Assembly (NCBI GenBank): GCA_943332855.1 | Contig: CALQRA010000020.1 | Span: 1 to 35,647, forward strand | Source: Candidatus Kuenenia stuttgartensis | GTDB taxonomy: Bacteria; Planctomycetota; Planctomycetia; Pirellulales; UBA1268 | DNA: 35,647 nucleotides | Reading direction: 5' to 3' | In this document: piece after piece, positions 25,427 through 33,622 of the stretch | Position numbering within the stretch: the stretch's first letter is position 1 | How the letters are laid out: each line of letters starts with the position of its first letter | Notes under the pieces: generated by a model | What the model saw: the letters and a program-made list of their open reading frames with translations, nothing else | Told to the model about the DNA's origin: nothing | The model's database searches: none | Position numbers and translations under genes: made by a program

Positions 25427-26944
25427 ATGGCTGATGCACCGATTTGTCCTGTCGAGCCTGCCGCCATCGAGGGATCCGTGACGACTGGTCCGCTCTCGAC
25501 GGGGGCGGCACCGGGGGACGGGGCAGGGGGCCAATCCCTCCACCGACCGCTCCGCACCGGGCACATCTGGGCGCTCGGGGTCGGCTCGGTGATCACCGGA
25601 GAGTTTTTCGGCTGGAACGGCGGCCTCGGAGTGGCGGGACCGATCGGCATGCTCCTCGCCTCGCTGTTTGTCTGCGTTCTCTACATGGCGTGGGTGCTGT
25701 CGTTGGCAGAGCTCGCCGTGGCGATGCCGGTTGCCGGGGGCCCACTGGCCTATGGCCGCAGGGCGGTGGGCCCGTGGCTCGGGTTTCTGATGGGATGGTC
25801 GATGCTGCTCGAATGTTTGTTTGCTGCCATCGGCACGGCCATCGCCACCGGGGGATATCTGTTTTTCATCCTCGAGACGCTCGCTCCGGGGGCCGACGAG
25901 CGCCTCGTCACCACGGCGGTCGCGCTCGGAGCGGTCTTCTTGTTTGCGATCCTCCAGTGCCTGGGGGTGGGGGCGCAGGCGCGGGTCATGGAATGGATGA
26001 CCTACGGGGCGATGGTGGCGCTGGTCTGGTTTTGGGTCGCCTGCATTCCGGGGATCCGCATCGAGCGGCTTCTTACCGATCCGATCCTGCCGGGCGGATG
26101 GAAGGGAGTGTTGATGGCGATCCCGTATGCCATCTGGTGTCTGGTGATCATCGAGTCGGTGGCGCTGGCGGCGGAGGAGGCGAGCGAGCCCCACGTGGCG
26201 ATTCCGCGCGGACTCGCTTACGCCCAGGTCACGCTCATCGTCCTCGTCGTCGTGACCTGGTTCGTGGTGTCGACTGCGGGGAATGACTACCGCCAGATCG
26301 GCGATCCCACCCTCGCCTTTCCCCTCCCGGTCGTCTACCGCCAGGTGTGGTCTGATCCCGCCCAGCAGTGGCATCTGATGGGATTTTCGGTGCTGGCGAT
26401 CTGCGGGATGGTGGCGAGCTACAACGGCATGATCTACGCCGTCAGTCGGCAGGCCTTCGCCCTGGGGCGGGCCGGTTATCTGCCTCGATTCCTCGGCCGG
26501 GTGCACCCCGGAAAGCGGACGCCGCGGGCCGCGGTCATCACCGGGTCAGTCGTCACCGCGTTGTTCGTGGTCATGAACTATTTTGACAAGGAGATGGTGA
26601 ACATCGCCGTCCTCACTTGCAATCTTACGGCTCTGGTGTGGTACGCCCTGGCGATCGTCTGCCTGTTCATGCTCCGCGCGAAGGAGCCCCACATGTTGCG
26701 TCCCTACCGGGTGCCGCTCTATCCGATCCTCCCGGCAGCGGTGCTCGTGATGAGCATCGCGTCGGCCGTGATCTATGGCTGGTCGCAGGATCAGACCGTC
26801 CTCTGGCTGACGGCTGGCTTGTATGGATTGGGGATGGCGTACTACGTCTGCCTCGCCCGTCCCGACGCTGCGGAGGGCTGCGACTCCCACCGGCCGGAGC
26901 CTGACATCAGCGTCCCTGTCGGGGGGGACGCCCGCACCCTATGA
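25427..26944 (+). CDS. APC-superfamily permease of the ethanolamine transporter (EAT) family
   Basis: A 505-residue protein with ~12 transmembrane helices after a 45-residue hydrophilic N-terminus. TGHIWALGVGSVITGEFFGW corresponds to the family hallmark usually written VISGEYFGW. GGWKGVLMAIPYAIWCLVII then ESVALAAEEASEPHVAIPRG corresponds to the TM6 region of ethanolamine permeases. Later segments (GMVASYNGMIYAVSRQAFALGRAGYLP, RTPRAAVITG) are general APC features. It most likely imports ethanolamine or a similar small amine. Its place directly after the copper amine oxidase suggests that it feeds that enzyme. It is a different family from the permease that is coupled to eutA in this window. 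The C-terminal ~25 residues are hydrophilic. Confidence 0.9.
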   Translation: MADAPICPVEPAAIEGSVTTGPLSTGAAPGDGAGGQSLHRPLRTGHIWALGVGSVITGEFFGWNGGLGVAGPIGMLLASLFVCVLYMAWVLSLAELAVAMPVAGGPLAYGRRAVGPWLGFLMGWSMLLECLFAAIGTAIATGGYLFFILETLAPGADERLVTTAVALGAVFLFAILQCLGVGAQARVMEWMTYGAMVALVWFWVACIPGIRIERLLTDPILPGGWKGVLMAIPYAIWCLVIIESVALAAEEASEPHVAIPRGLAYAQVTLIVLVVVTWFVVSTAGNDYRQIGDPTLAFPLPVVYRQVWSDPAQQWHLMGFSVLAICGMVASYNGMIYAVSRQAFALGRAGYLPRFLGRVHPGKRTPRAAVITGSVVTALFVVMNYFDKEMVNIAVLTCNLTALVWYALAIVCLFMLRAKEPHMLRPYRVPLYPILPAAVLVMSIASAVIYGWSQDQTVLWLTAGLYGLGMAYYVCLARPDAAEGCDSHRPEPDISVPVGGDARTL

Positions 26945-27067
26945 TGTTTGTCGCAGGGTGGCGGCGCTGGCTTCGCGTAGGCTCCGTCTTTTGCCCACGT
27001 CTTTCTCGGCTGCACGCTCTCGTGCCGCCGCGGGGAACCTCCCAACCGCTTGCCTCTGGAATACAGC

Positions 27068-28648
27068 ATGTCTCTCACGACGAAGCAGCGCCACGCCTAC
27101 GGCGCCGTCGCTGCCGCACTCCCCTTTCCCCTCGACGCCACGAAGGTCTCGGTCGCTCCCGGCATCACCTATGTGAAGAGCCCCGTCAAGGCGCATGATT
27201 ATGCCGCCGGGGTGATGGCGGCCTTCGGCTCGGTCGTCGAGCATCTCGGCACGATCCGCGGCCTCCCCAGCCAGACACTCAAGCTCGATCGGCGCCGCTG
27301 CGGCCTCCTCCTCAACAGCCTCCAGCTGCTCTTCCAGAACGGCTACAGCACGATCATGGATACGTGGGGGGTGAACCCCGACAACGGCACCTTCCGGACG
27401 AAGGATGGCCGGCACGTGACGATGATCGGCCTTCATCCGCACCTCCGCGACCGGCTCCTCGTCGCGCTCAACTGCGTCAACACGGCCCAGGGGATCCAGG
27501 CCGCCGTCGAGAAGAAGACGGCGCAAGAACTCGAGGACGAGGCGATCACGAAGCACCTCCCGCTCGGCATCGTGCGCACGCCCGAGGAGTGGGCCGCGCA
27601 TCCGATCGGGGCCGAAGTGCTCAAGCGTCCGCTCATCGACTTCCAGGGATCGGGCAGCGAAAAGAAGCGGCTCCTCGGCAAGGCGAAGCACCGGCCGCTC
27701 GAAGGGGTGCGGGTGGTGGAGCTGTCGCATGTCGTGGCCGGGCCGAACTGCGCCCGGTTCCTCGCCGAGCAGGGGGCCGACGTGATCAAGGTGCAGCCGC
27801 CGATGGGCGACTGGGTGCTGCCGATCTGGATGGATGCCAGCTGGGGGAAGAAAAACATTCTCCTCGACATCAAGGGGCGGCGTGGCAAAGCCCGCTTCCA
27901 CGAACTCCTCGCCACGGCCGACGTGCTCATCGACGGCCAGCGGCCGGGCGTGCTCAACCGCATGGGGCTCGACGACGCGGAGCTGCGGGCGATCAATCCG
28001 AATCTCGTCCGCGCTTCCCTCTCCTGCTTCCCGCTCGGCACGGCCTGGGGAGAGCGACCGGGCTTCGAACAGATCGCCCAAGCCGTCAGCGGCACGATCC
28101 ACGTTCATTCCGCCGGCATGGAGGCGCCGACGGTCGTGCCGGCGCTCATCAACGACTACATCACCGGCTATCTCGTGGCGATCGGCGTGGTGGCGGCGCT
28201 CGCCGAGCGGGAACAGCGCGGCGGCTACTACCACGTCGCCTCGTCCCTCTCCCGTTGCTCGTCGCTGGCGCCTTTTTTTCTCGAGCGGCTCGACGCCGAG
28301 CTCTACGAGCCGGTGCGGATGAAGGACCTCGTCGAGCATGGGATCGATCAGCCGTCGCCGGCGGGGATCTTCACCCGAATCGCACCGGCGGTGGAGTTCA
28401 GCCACACGCCGTCGCATGTCGATCGCCATCCGACGATCATGAACTCGATGCCCGACACGACCGGCTGGGACGACGTTCCCATAACGGCCCCGGTGGTGCC
28501 GCACGGTCCGTCGCAGTTGGCCCGTGAGGGGAAGATCTACGGCCTCGTCGAGTGCTTCGGGATCGAGGACCGCTCCGACGGCGGCGGCATCATGAGCCTC
28601 GCCTCGAAGTCGCTCTTCGACTACGCGAAGGCCCACCGCGACGCCTGA
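27068..28648 (+). CDS. Family III CoA-transferase (CaiB/BaiF) with permuted domain order
   Basis: A 526-residue protein. The classic N-terminal motif of the family, LEGVRVVELSHVVAGPNCARF, appears only at residue 211. It is followed by LAEQGADVIKVQPPMGDW, LLDIKGRRGKARFHELLATADVLIDGQRPG and the catalytic Asp363 in INDYITGYLVAIGVVAALAE. The segment that normally follows this part, DG.xV..I.. (here RTKDGRHVTMIGLHPHLRDRLL, ~110-131), comes before it. The closing stretch SPAGIFTRIAPAVEFSHTP is at the usual C-terminal end. Such permuted forms exist in actinobacteria as far as I recall. The enzyme transfers CoA between carboxylic acids, and its acid partner is unknown. It is last in the operon, 123 bases after the permease, and is followed by strong hairpins. 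Confidence 0.87.
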   Translation: MSLTTKQRHAYGAVAAALPFPLDATKVSVAPGITYVKSPVKAHDYAAGVMAAFGSVVEHLGTIRGLPSQTLKLDRRRCGLLLNSLQLLFQNGYSTIMDTWGVNPDNGTFRTKDGRHVTMIGLHPHLRDRLLVALNCVNTAQGIQAAVEKKTAQELEDEAITKHLPLGIVRTPEEWAAHPIGAEVLKRPLIDFQGSGSEKKRLLGKAKHRPLEGVRVVELSHVVAGPNCARFLAEQGADVIKVQPPMGDWVLPIWMDASWGKKNILLDIKGRRGKARFHELLATADVLIDGQRPGVLNRMGLDDAELRAINPNLVRASLSCFPLGTAWGERPGFEQIAQAVSGTIHVHSAGMEAPTVVPALINDYITGYLVAIGVVAALAEREQRGGYYHVASSLSRCSSLAPFFLERLDAELYEPVRMKDLVEHGIDQPSPAGIFTRIAPAVEFSHTPSHVDRHPTIMNSMPDTTGWDDVPITAPVVPHGPSQLAREGKIYGLVECFGIEDRSDGGGIMSLASKSLFDYAKAHRDA

Positions 28649-28744
28649 GCCAGGGTAGATTCCCTGCGGCCCGCTCGGTACTCCCCACCCGCCGCCGCGA
28701 AGCGAGCGGCAGCGGGCGTCCGGAGGTACGCTCGCACGCGAGTC

Positions 28745-28809
28745 GAGGGGCACCTTGGCTGCCCCTCCGACGAGCCAAGCCCGCGGGGGCCATGGATGGC
28801 CCCGCGGGC
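28745..28809. terminator. double-hairpin bidirectional terminator between convergent genes
   Basis: The first hairpin is GAGGGGCA (28745-28752) with TGCCCCTC (28760-28767), an 8-bp perfect stem and 7-base loop. The second is GCCCGCGGGGGCCAT (28779-28793) with ATGGCCCCGCGGGC (28796-28809), 14 pairs with one extra G and a tiny loop. They lie between the stop codons of the CoA-transferase (28648) and the porin (28816) and could end both transcripts. There is no long U-tract. Confidence 0.6.
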
Positions 28810-28815
28810 GTAAAG

Positions 28816-30441
28816 TTAGAACACCACGGTCCCGCGCATCATCCACAGATCGGTGTGGTCGTGGCCGACGGCGACGCCGGTGAGCGGGTTCCAGATGTGC
28901 TGGTAGCTGGGGATGAGCCGGATCGCCGGCGTGATCGCGTAGTCGTAAAACACCTCCATCCCCTGCTCGTTCTTCACATTCAGGGCGCCGCCGGTGTAGC
29001 GGCGAACCTGGTTCTGGAGATCGGGGCTGATGCCGTTCATGTACCAGCCGACGCCGACGCTGTCGTAGGCCCGCGACTCGGCAAGGCCACGGGCGAACAG
29101 GGCGACGCTGCCGTCGCCGGTGATCGTGTTGGTCTGCTGCGGCGCCCAGCCGGCGCGGCCGAAGACACCGAGGCCGCGGAGCGGCACGCCACTCTTGAGC
29201 TTCATGGCGACCTCCTTCGGGGCATCGGCCACATAGAGATACTGCGAGGCGTTGGCGATCAGAAAGCAGCTGCTCGAGGAATTGTTGATCGGCAGGCCAG
29301 CCGATTCGGGGCTGCCGAGGAGATAGCCGACGGCCTGGGGGATCTGCCCGGGGGAGAGAGCGCCGTAGGGGTTGGTGAGGTCGAGCTGGTATTGATTCGA
29401 CCAATTGAAGGCGGGGCTGAACTGGCCCGGGAGGCCGCCGATCTCGTAGGACGCGACCGCGGTGAAGTAGAGGTTCACCCGGTCGAAGGCATTCGTGGCG
29501 AGGTTCTGGGCGCGGCTGTTGGGGTCGAGGACGCCGCCGGCGAAGGCGAGTTGCTTGCTCGGGGCCCACACGCCGAGGGCGGCCCAGGCGGTGGGGTTGT
29601 AGAAGTTCGTCGTGATCGGATTCTTGTTGAAGGCGAAGTTGGCGAAATAAAACTTGTAGCTGTCGCCGAACAGCGTTTGGTCCGGGATGAAGATATCGCT
29701 GATCTTGCCGACGAGGAGGCTCGTCTGTTCGCTCAAGCCTTGGACGAGGAAATACTCGCTCGGGAGCATCGTTGAAGACGCGAGCGGATCGGGGAGGAGG
29801 AGCCCGGTGTAGGTCGGGACGCTCGCGGCAGAATTGAAGGTCTGCTCTGGATTGCCGCCGTAGCGGGCCTGGGTCGTGAAGTGGATCAGACCGCCGTCCC
29901 ACAGCCCGGCCCGGCCGGTGTCAATGTTGATCGACATCTGCGTGTTTTGGACAAACCAGTCCCCCGGATCGAGGCCTCCCGACATGATGTCCTGGTAGGC
30001 GCTGGTCGTGTAGACGTCGAAGAACACGCCGCGGCGGGCGAGGTCGGTCCGCCTGCCCCCCCAGTCGCCGGTGAGTTGGGTGCGATCCCAGAAGCCGCCG
30101 GTGACGGTGCCGGGGAGGCCGAAGACGGGGCCGTTGTTGAAGAATGGATAGAGGACCGGCGCGGCGTTGGCCAGCGACAGGTGGTCGGTCGGCACCGGTC
30201 CCCAGTCGTCGGCCGACATCGCCGGAGTTGCCGGCGCGGCGGCCGGCGTGGCCCCAAGACTGCCGTCATTGAGGTAGCCGAAGCCGTCGAAATTGCCACC
30301 TTGGCCGAGGGCCCTGTCACCTCCCCCTGCGAGGCAGGCGAGGATGACGACGAGCGCTGCCAGCGACGGCGTGAGATGGTGGATCGGCTGTATCACACGC
30401 TCCATCAATCGCAAAACAGCGCCCCAACCTTTTGCCACCAT
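28816..30441 (-). CDS. OprB-type carbohydrate-selective porin
   Basis: A 541-residue protein from the ATG at 30441. A second in-frame ATG at 30405 (MERVIQPIHHL) is possible, but the first has AGGGG upstream. A signal peptide (SLAALVVILACLAGGGDRALGQ) is followed by an asparagine- and proline-rich linker. The OprB signature follows: GGFWDRTQLTGDWGGRRTDL, then ARRGVFFDVYTTSAYQDIMSGG. The rest is barrel-like, with alternating aromatic residues. Typical OprB segments include LLVGKISDIFIPDQTLFGDSYKFYFANFAF near the middle and, at the end, GMEVFYDYAITPAIRLIPSYQHIWNP and a terminal Phe. It should sit in the outer membrane as a diffusion channel for sugars or other small solutes. It faces the amine operon across the hairpins at 28745-28809 and diverges from the repeat-protein/cyclase pair. 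A hairpin CCGGCA/TGCCGG (30466-30484) lies in its leader. Confidence 0.88.
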   Translation of the reverse strand: MVAKGWGAVLRLMERVIQPIHHLTPSLAALVVILACLAGGGDRALGQGGNFDGFGYLNDGSLGATPAAAPATPAMSADDWGPVPTDHLSLANAAPVLYPFFNNGPVFGLPGTVTGGFWDRTQLTGDWGGRRTDLARRGVFFDVYTTSAYQDIMSGGLDPGDWFVQNTQMSINIDTGRAGLWDGGLIHFTTQARYGGNPEQTFNSAASVPTYTGLLLPDPLASSTMLPSEYFLVQGLSEQTSLLVGKISDIFIPDQTLFGDSYKFYFANFAFNKNPITTNFYNPTAWAALGVWAPSKQLAFAGGVLDPNSRAQNLATNAFDRVNLYFTAVASYEIGGLPGQFSPAFNWSNQYQLDLTNPYGALSPGQIPQAVGYLLGSPESAGLPINNSSSSCFLIANASQYLYVADAPKEVAMKLKSGVPLRGLGVFGRAGWAPQQTNTITGDGSVALFARGLAESRAYDSVGVGWYMNGISPDLQNQVRRYTGGALNVKNEQGMEVFYDYAITPAIRLIPSYQHIWNPLTGVAVGHDHTDLWMMRGTVVF

Positions 30442-30603
30442 GGAAGTAGGGACCCCTGCTTGGAACCGGCACAATCGTTGCCGGAGGATCATTCGGCAGG
30501 GTTTGACCGGGGGAGGAGCGAGAACCGCTGAGATCGAAACGTCCTCTCCAGTTCGCCCATCTTCCGGGGCAGGGGCTCCGGCGACTCCGTCGGCCGGCCG
30601 CCG

Positions 30604-30619
30604 GATGACGATCGTCACA
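30604..30619 (-). promoter_or_regulatory. palindromic operator candidate resembling a CRP/FNR-family site
   Basis: The core TGACGATCGTCA (30606-30617) is a perfect 12-bp palindrome. Read on the minus strand, 30619-30604 is TGTGACGATCGTCATC, which matches eight of the ten specified bases of the CRP consensus TGTGA-N6-TCACA. It lies in the 249-bp region between the divergent porin gene and the repeat-protein/adenylyl cyclase pair. No regulator gene is in the window. Confidence 0.35.
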
Positions 30620-30651
30620 CGTTTGCGGCACCACGGCTGACCGGACTATCC

Positions 30652-30681
30652 TTCCTGCCGGATCAGCGCGACCGGCAGGAA
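30652..30681 (+). promoter_or_regulatory. perfect stem-loop covering the ribosome binding site of the coiled-coil gene
   Basis: TTCCTGCCGG (30652-30661) and CCGGCAGGAA (30672-30681) form a perfect 10-bp stem with a 10-base loop. The 3' arm contains the AGGA that would serve as Shine-Dalgarno for the ATG at 30691 (nine bases away), so folding would hide it. The inverted repeat could instead be a protein-binding operator. Confidence 0.5.
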
Positions 30682-30690
30682 AGCGAGCAG

Positions 30691-31254
30691 ATGGGCAAAG
30701 ACTCCGACGAAGCCAACGCCCTGCGGCTGGAAATACGCGATCTGCAGAATCATGCCACCGCCTTGCGCGGGGAGCTTGAGGCAGCCAGATCGGCGATGGC
30801 CACCGCCGTGCAGCGAGCCGTCGCCGAGGGGGGGGCCGAAGCGGCCCAGCTCCAAGCCACGGTCGTGGCGCTGCGCGACGAGCTCGAGCGTGCCCGGGCC
30901 GATACCCAGCGCCTGGTGGCGGCCACCCTGGCCGTTTCCAGCGGGGAGATCGGCCAACTGAAGCAGACCGTCGTCGCCCTCCGCGAGACGCTCGAGAAGG
31001 AAAGAGCCGACAGGGACGAACGGATCCGTCAGACGAGGCTCGAGAGCAACGACGAGATCATCCAGCTGCGCAACACCGCCGCGGCGTTGCGTGGGCAGAT
31101 GGACGATGATCGTGCCACGCGGGACCAGACGATCCAATCGGGGCGCGCCGAGGATCGTGCCGAGATCGCCGAGCTACAGGGCACGATCCACCAGCTGCGC
31201 CAACGGCTCGAAGACGAGACGAACGCACGGCAGCAAGACCGAAGAGAGTCATGA
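30691..31254 (+). CDS. Coiled-coil protein made of five 36-residue repeats
   Basis: A 187-residue, very hydrophilic, all-helical protein without signal peptide or membrane segment. After 16 leader residues it consists of units at 17-52, 53-88, 89-124, 125-160 and a shortened 161-187, all in register without gaps. The consensus is [DQE]LQ.T..ALR..LE..RA, with a hydrophobic residue at position 24 and, in units 2-4, EI at 34-35. The hydrophobic spacing is heptad-like with one extra residue per unit (36 = 5x7+1). I do not recognise a named family. The stop codon is one base before the start of the adenylyl cyclase, so the two are almost certainly cotranscribed. A scaffold or oligomerisation partner role is possible but is inference. 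Its ribosome binding site is inside a hairpin. Confidence 0.75.
   Translation: MGKDSDEANALRLEIRDLQNHATALRGELEAARSAMATAVQRAVAEGGAEAAQLQATVVALRDELERARADTQRLVAATLAVSSGEIGQLKQTVVALRETLEKERADRDERIRQTRLESNDEIIQLRNTAAALRGQMDDDRATRDQTIQSGRAEDRAEIAELQGTIHQLRQRLEDETNARQQDRRES
30739..31251 (+). repeat. five diverged 108-bp in-frame repeats
   Basis: Units start at 30739, 30847, 30955, 31063 and 31171 (the last truncated to 81 bases). They encode the 36-residue protein repeats. They are recognisable mainly at the protein level (QLQATVVALRDELE, QLKQTVVALRETLE, QLRNTAAALRGQMD), so the duplication is old. Confidence 0.75.
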
Positions 31255-31255
31255 C

Positions 31256-33610
31256 ATGGACGAGGAACGAACGATGACAGCCGATGAGATCCCTTCGCCG
31301 TCGGGCCCGCCCCGAGCCGTGATCACCAGCCCCGCCGATCGCACCGGCAAGACGCGGAGCAATGCCGCGTCGCGTTCCCGGCGGATCCGGCTGATCGAGC
31401 TGCTGCTCGAGGTGTCGCGGCGCATGGCTGCCTATGACACGCTCGACGAGGTTCTCCACTCGCTGGTCGAGATGACCACCAGGGAAGTCGGCGCCGAACG
31501 AGGCTCGCTGTTTCTCAACGATCCGGCTACGAACGAGCTCTATTCGCGCGTCGCGCAGGGCAACATCCGCCGCGAGATCCGGCTGCTCAACACCACTGGC
31601 ATCGCCGGCCACGCGTTCACCAGTGGCGAGTCGATGATCATCAACGACCCGTATGCCGATCCTCGCTTCAGTCGGGCCAACGACGAGCAGACCGGATTCG
31701 TGACCCGCAGCATCCTCTGCGTGCCGGTCAAGACCGTGCGGGGTGAGATCATCGGCGTGGTCGAGGCGATCAACAAGATCGAAGGCACCTTCGACGAGGA
31801 AGACCTCGAGATCCTCGAAGCGATGGCCACGCAGGGAACGGTCGCCCTGCAGGGGGCCCAGTTCATCGAGCGGATGAAGGCGATTCGGGCCCAGGAGATG
31901 GAGTTTGTCGAGATCGTTTCGGAGGTCACCGCCGACATCAAGCTCGGGTCGCTGCTCCGCAGGGTGATGGGGGAGGCGACTCGGCTGCTCAGCGCTGACC
32001 GCTCCACGCTCTTCCTCCACGACGACAAGACGCAGGAGCTGTGGTCGGAAGTCGGCCAGGGGCTGGAGTCGATGCAGATCCGTCTGCCGAACCACCTCGG
32101 CATCGCCGGCGCGGTCTTCACCTCGGGGAAGTCGATCAACATCCCTTACGCCTACGCCGATCTGCGGTTCAATCCGGCCTTCGACAAGCGCACCGGCTAC
32201 TTCACCCGATCGATCCTCTGTGTGCCGATCCTGAACAAGCTCGGTGCAGTGATCGGCGTCACGCAGGTGCTCAACAAGCGCGGCGGTCCGTTTACCGCGG
32301 AGGATGAATCACGCCTCCGGGCGTTCACGGCCCAGATCTCGATCGCGCTGGAGAATGCCAAGCTGTTCGCCGACGTGCAGAACATGAAGAACTACAGCGA
32401 AGCGATGCTCGAATCGATGTCGAATGGCGTGGTCACCATCGATGACACCGGAAAGATCGTCACCTGCAATGCGGCCGGCCTGCGGATTCTCCGAGCCACG
32501 CCCGCGGAGGTGCTGCACAAGCCGGTGGCTGATTTCTTCACCGGCGGCAACGCCTGGGTGCTCGGGAAGCTCGAGGCTGTCGGGATCAGTGGCGCGGCGG
32601 AAGTGCTGATGGATGCCGAGCTTGTCTTCGGGGAGGAAACGATCTCGACCAACGTCACCGTGCTGCCGCTGGCTTCGGTCGAACACAAGCGGATCGGATC
32701 GATGCTGATGATCGAGGACATCTCGAGCGAAAAGCGGTTGAAGTCGACGATGTCGCGCTACATGGATCCGGGCATCGCCGACAAGCTCGTCGCCTCCGGA
32801 GCCGACATGCTGGGGGGGCAGTCGGTGGAAGCAACGGTGTTGTTCTCCGACATCCGCGGCTTCACCACGCACACCGAGAGGCTTGGCGCCCAGGGGACGG
32901 TGGCGATGCTCAACGAGTATTTCACGCTGATGGTCGACTGCATCCAGCACGAGGGGGGGATGCTCGACAAGTTCATCGGCGACGCCATCATGGCCGGATT
33001 CGGGATCCCGGTCGCCCATGACGACGACGTCGATCGCGCCATGCGGGCCTCCATCGCCATGATCAAGGAGCTCCGGCGCTGGAACGTGCAGCGTGTTGCC
33101 GAGGGGAAGCTGCCGATCGACATCGGCATCGGGCTCAACACCGACGTCGTGGTGTCGGGCAACATCGGCTCGAGGAAGCGGATGGATTACACGATGATTG
33201 GCGACGGCGTGAATCTCGCCGCCCGCTTGGAATCGGCCTGCAAGCAGTACGGCGCGCAGATCCTCGTCAGCGAATACACCTACAAAAAGCTCCGCGGCAC
33301 CTACCGGGCCCGTGACATCGATCTCGTGGTTGTGAAAGGGAAGACCCAGCCGGTGGGCGTCTACGAGATCCTCGATCATCACACCGAGGAGACCTTCCCG
33401 CATCTCGTCGAGTGCCTGGGGTATTTTCGCGACGGTCTCGCGGCCTACCGGGCGCGGGCTTTCGGGAAGGCCCGGGAGCTGTTTGAGAAGGTCCTGGCGC
33501 TCAACCCGGCAGACAAGGGGGCGAAGCTCTATCTGGAGCGCTGCCGGATCCTCACCGAAACGCCTCCCCCTCCGGACTGGAGTGGCGTGTGGGTGATGGA
33601 GGAGAAATAG
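31256..33610 (+). CDS. Class III adenylyl cyclase with GAF-GAF-PAS sensor domains
   Basis: A 784-residue cytoplasmic protein from the ATG at 31256; an in-frame ATG at 31274 is an alternative. Two tandem GAF domains (~65-205 and ~232-372) share wording such as GIAGHAFTSGESMIINDPYADPRF and GIAGAVFTSGKSINIPYAYADLRF. A PAS domain (~380-490) follows, with a typical start EAMLESMSNGVVTIDDTGKIV. The cyclase domain (~520-710) has metal-binding Asp532 (LFSDIRGFT) and Asp576 (GDAIMAGFG), Lys572 in DKFIGD and Thr646 in DYTMIGD as likely adenine-selecting residues. Asn653 and Arg657 (GVNLAARLES) are the transition-state pair. It therefore looks active and makes cAMP. The C-terminus has a TPR-like helix pair (AFGKARELFEKVLALNPADKG). 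GAF ligands are unknown. It lies one base after the repeat-protein gene. Confidence 0.94.
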   Translation: MDEERTMTADEIPSPSGPPRAVITSPADRTGKTRSNAASRSRRIRLIELLLEVSRRMAAYDTLDEVLHSLVEMTTREVGAERGSLFLNDPATNELYSRVAQGNIRREIRLLNTTGIAGHAFTSGESMIINDPYADPRFSRANDEQTGFVTRSILCVPVKTVRGEIIGVVEAINKIEGTFDEEDLEILEAMATQGTVALQGAQFIERMKAIRAQEMEFVEIVSEVTADIKLGSLLRRVMGEATRLLSADRSTLFLHDDKTQELWSEVGQGLESMQIRLPNHLGIAGAVFTSGKSINIPYAYADLRFNPAFDKRTGYFTRSILCVPILNKLGAVIGVTQVLNKRGGPFTAEDESRLRAFTAQISIALENAKLFADVQNMKNYSEAMLESMSNGVVTIDDTGKIVTCNAAGLRILRATPAEVLHKPVADFFTGGNAWVLGKLEAVGISGAAEVLMDAELVFGEETISTNVTVLPLASVEHKRIGSMLMIEDISSEKRLKSTMSRYMDPGIADKLVASGADMLGGQSVEATVLFSDIRGFTTHTERLGAQGTVAMLNEYFTLMVDCIQHEGGMLDKFIGDAIMAGFGIPVAHDDDVDRAMRASIAMIKELRRWNVQRVAEGKLPIDIGIGLNTDVVVSGNIGSRKRMDYTMIGDGVNLAARLESACKQYGAQILVSEYTYKKLRGTYRARDIDLVVVKGKTQPVGVYEILDHHTEETFPHLVECLGYFRDGLAAYRARAFGKARELFEKVLALNPADKGAKLYLERCRILTETPPPPDWSGVWVMEEK

Positions 33611-33622
33611 CCATCCGGCCGG

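Noticed and set aside
26939-29902. 987-codon open frame on the minus strand
   Set aside because: Antisense to the CoA-transferase and continuing through the porin gene in the wrong frame. Low-complexity Arg/His/Asp-rich translation; both real genes have strong motifs.
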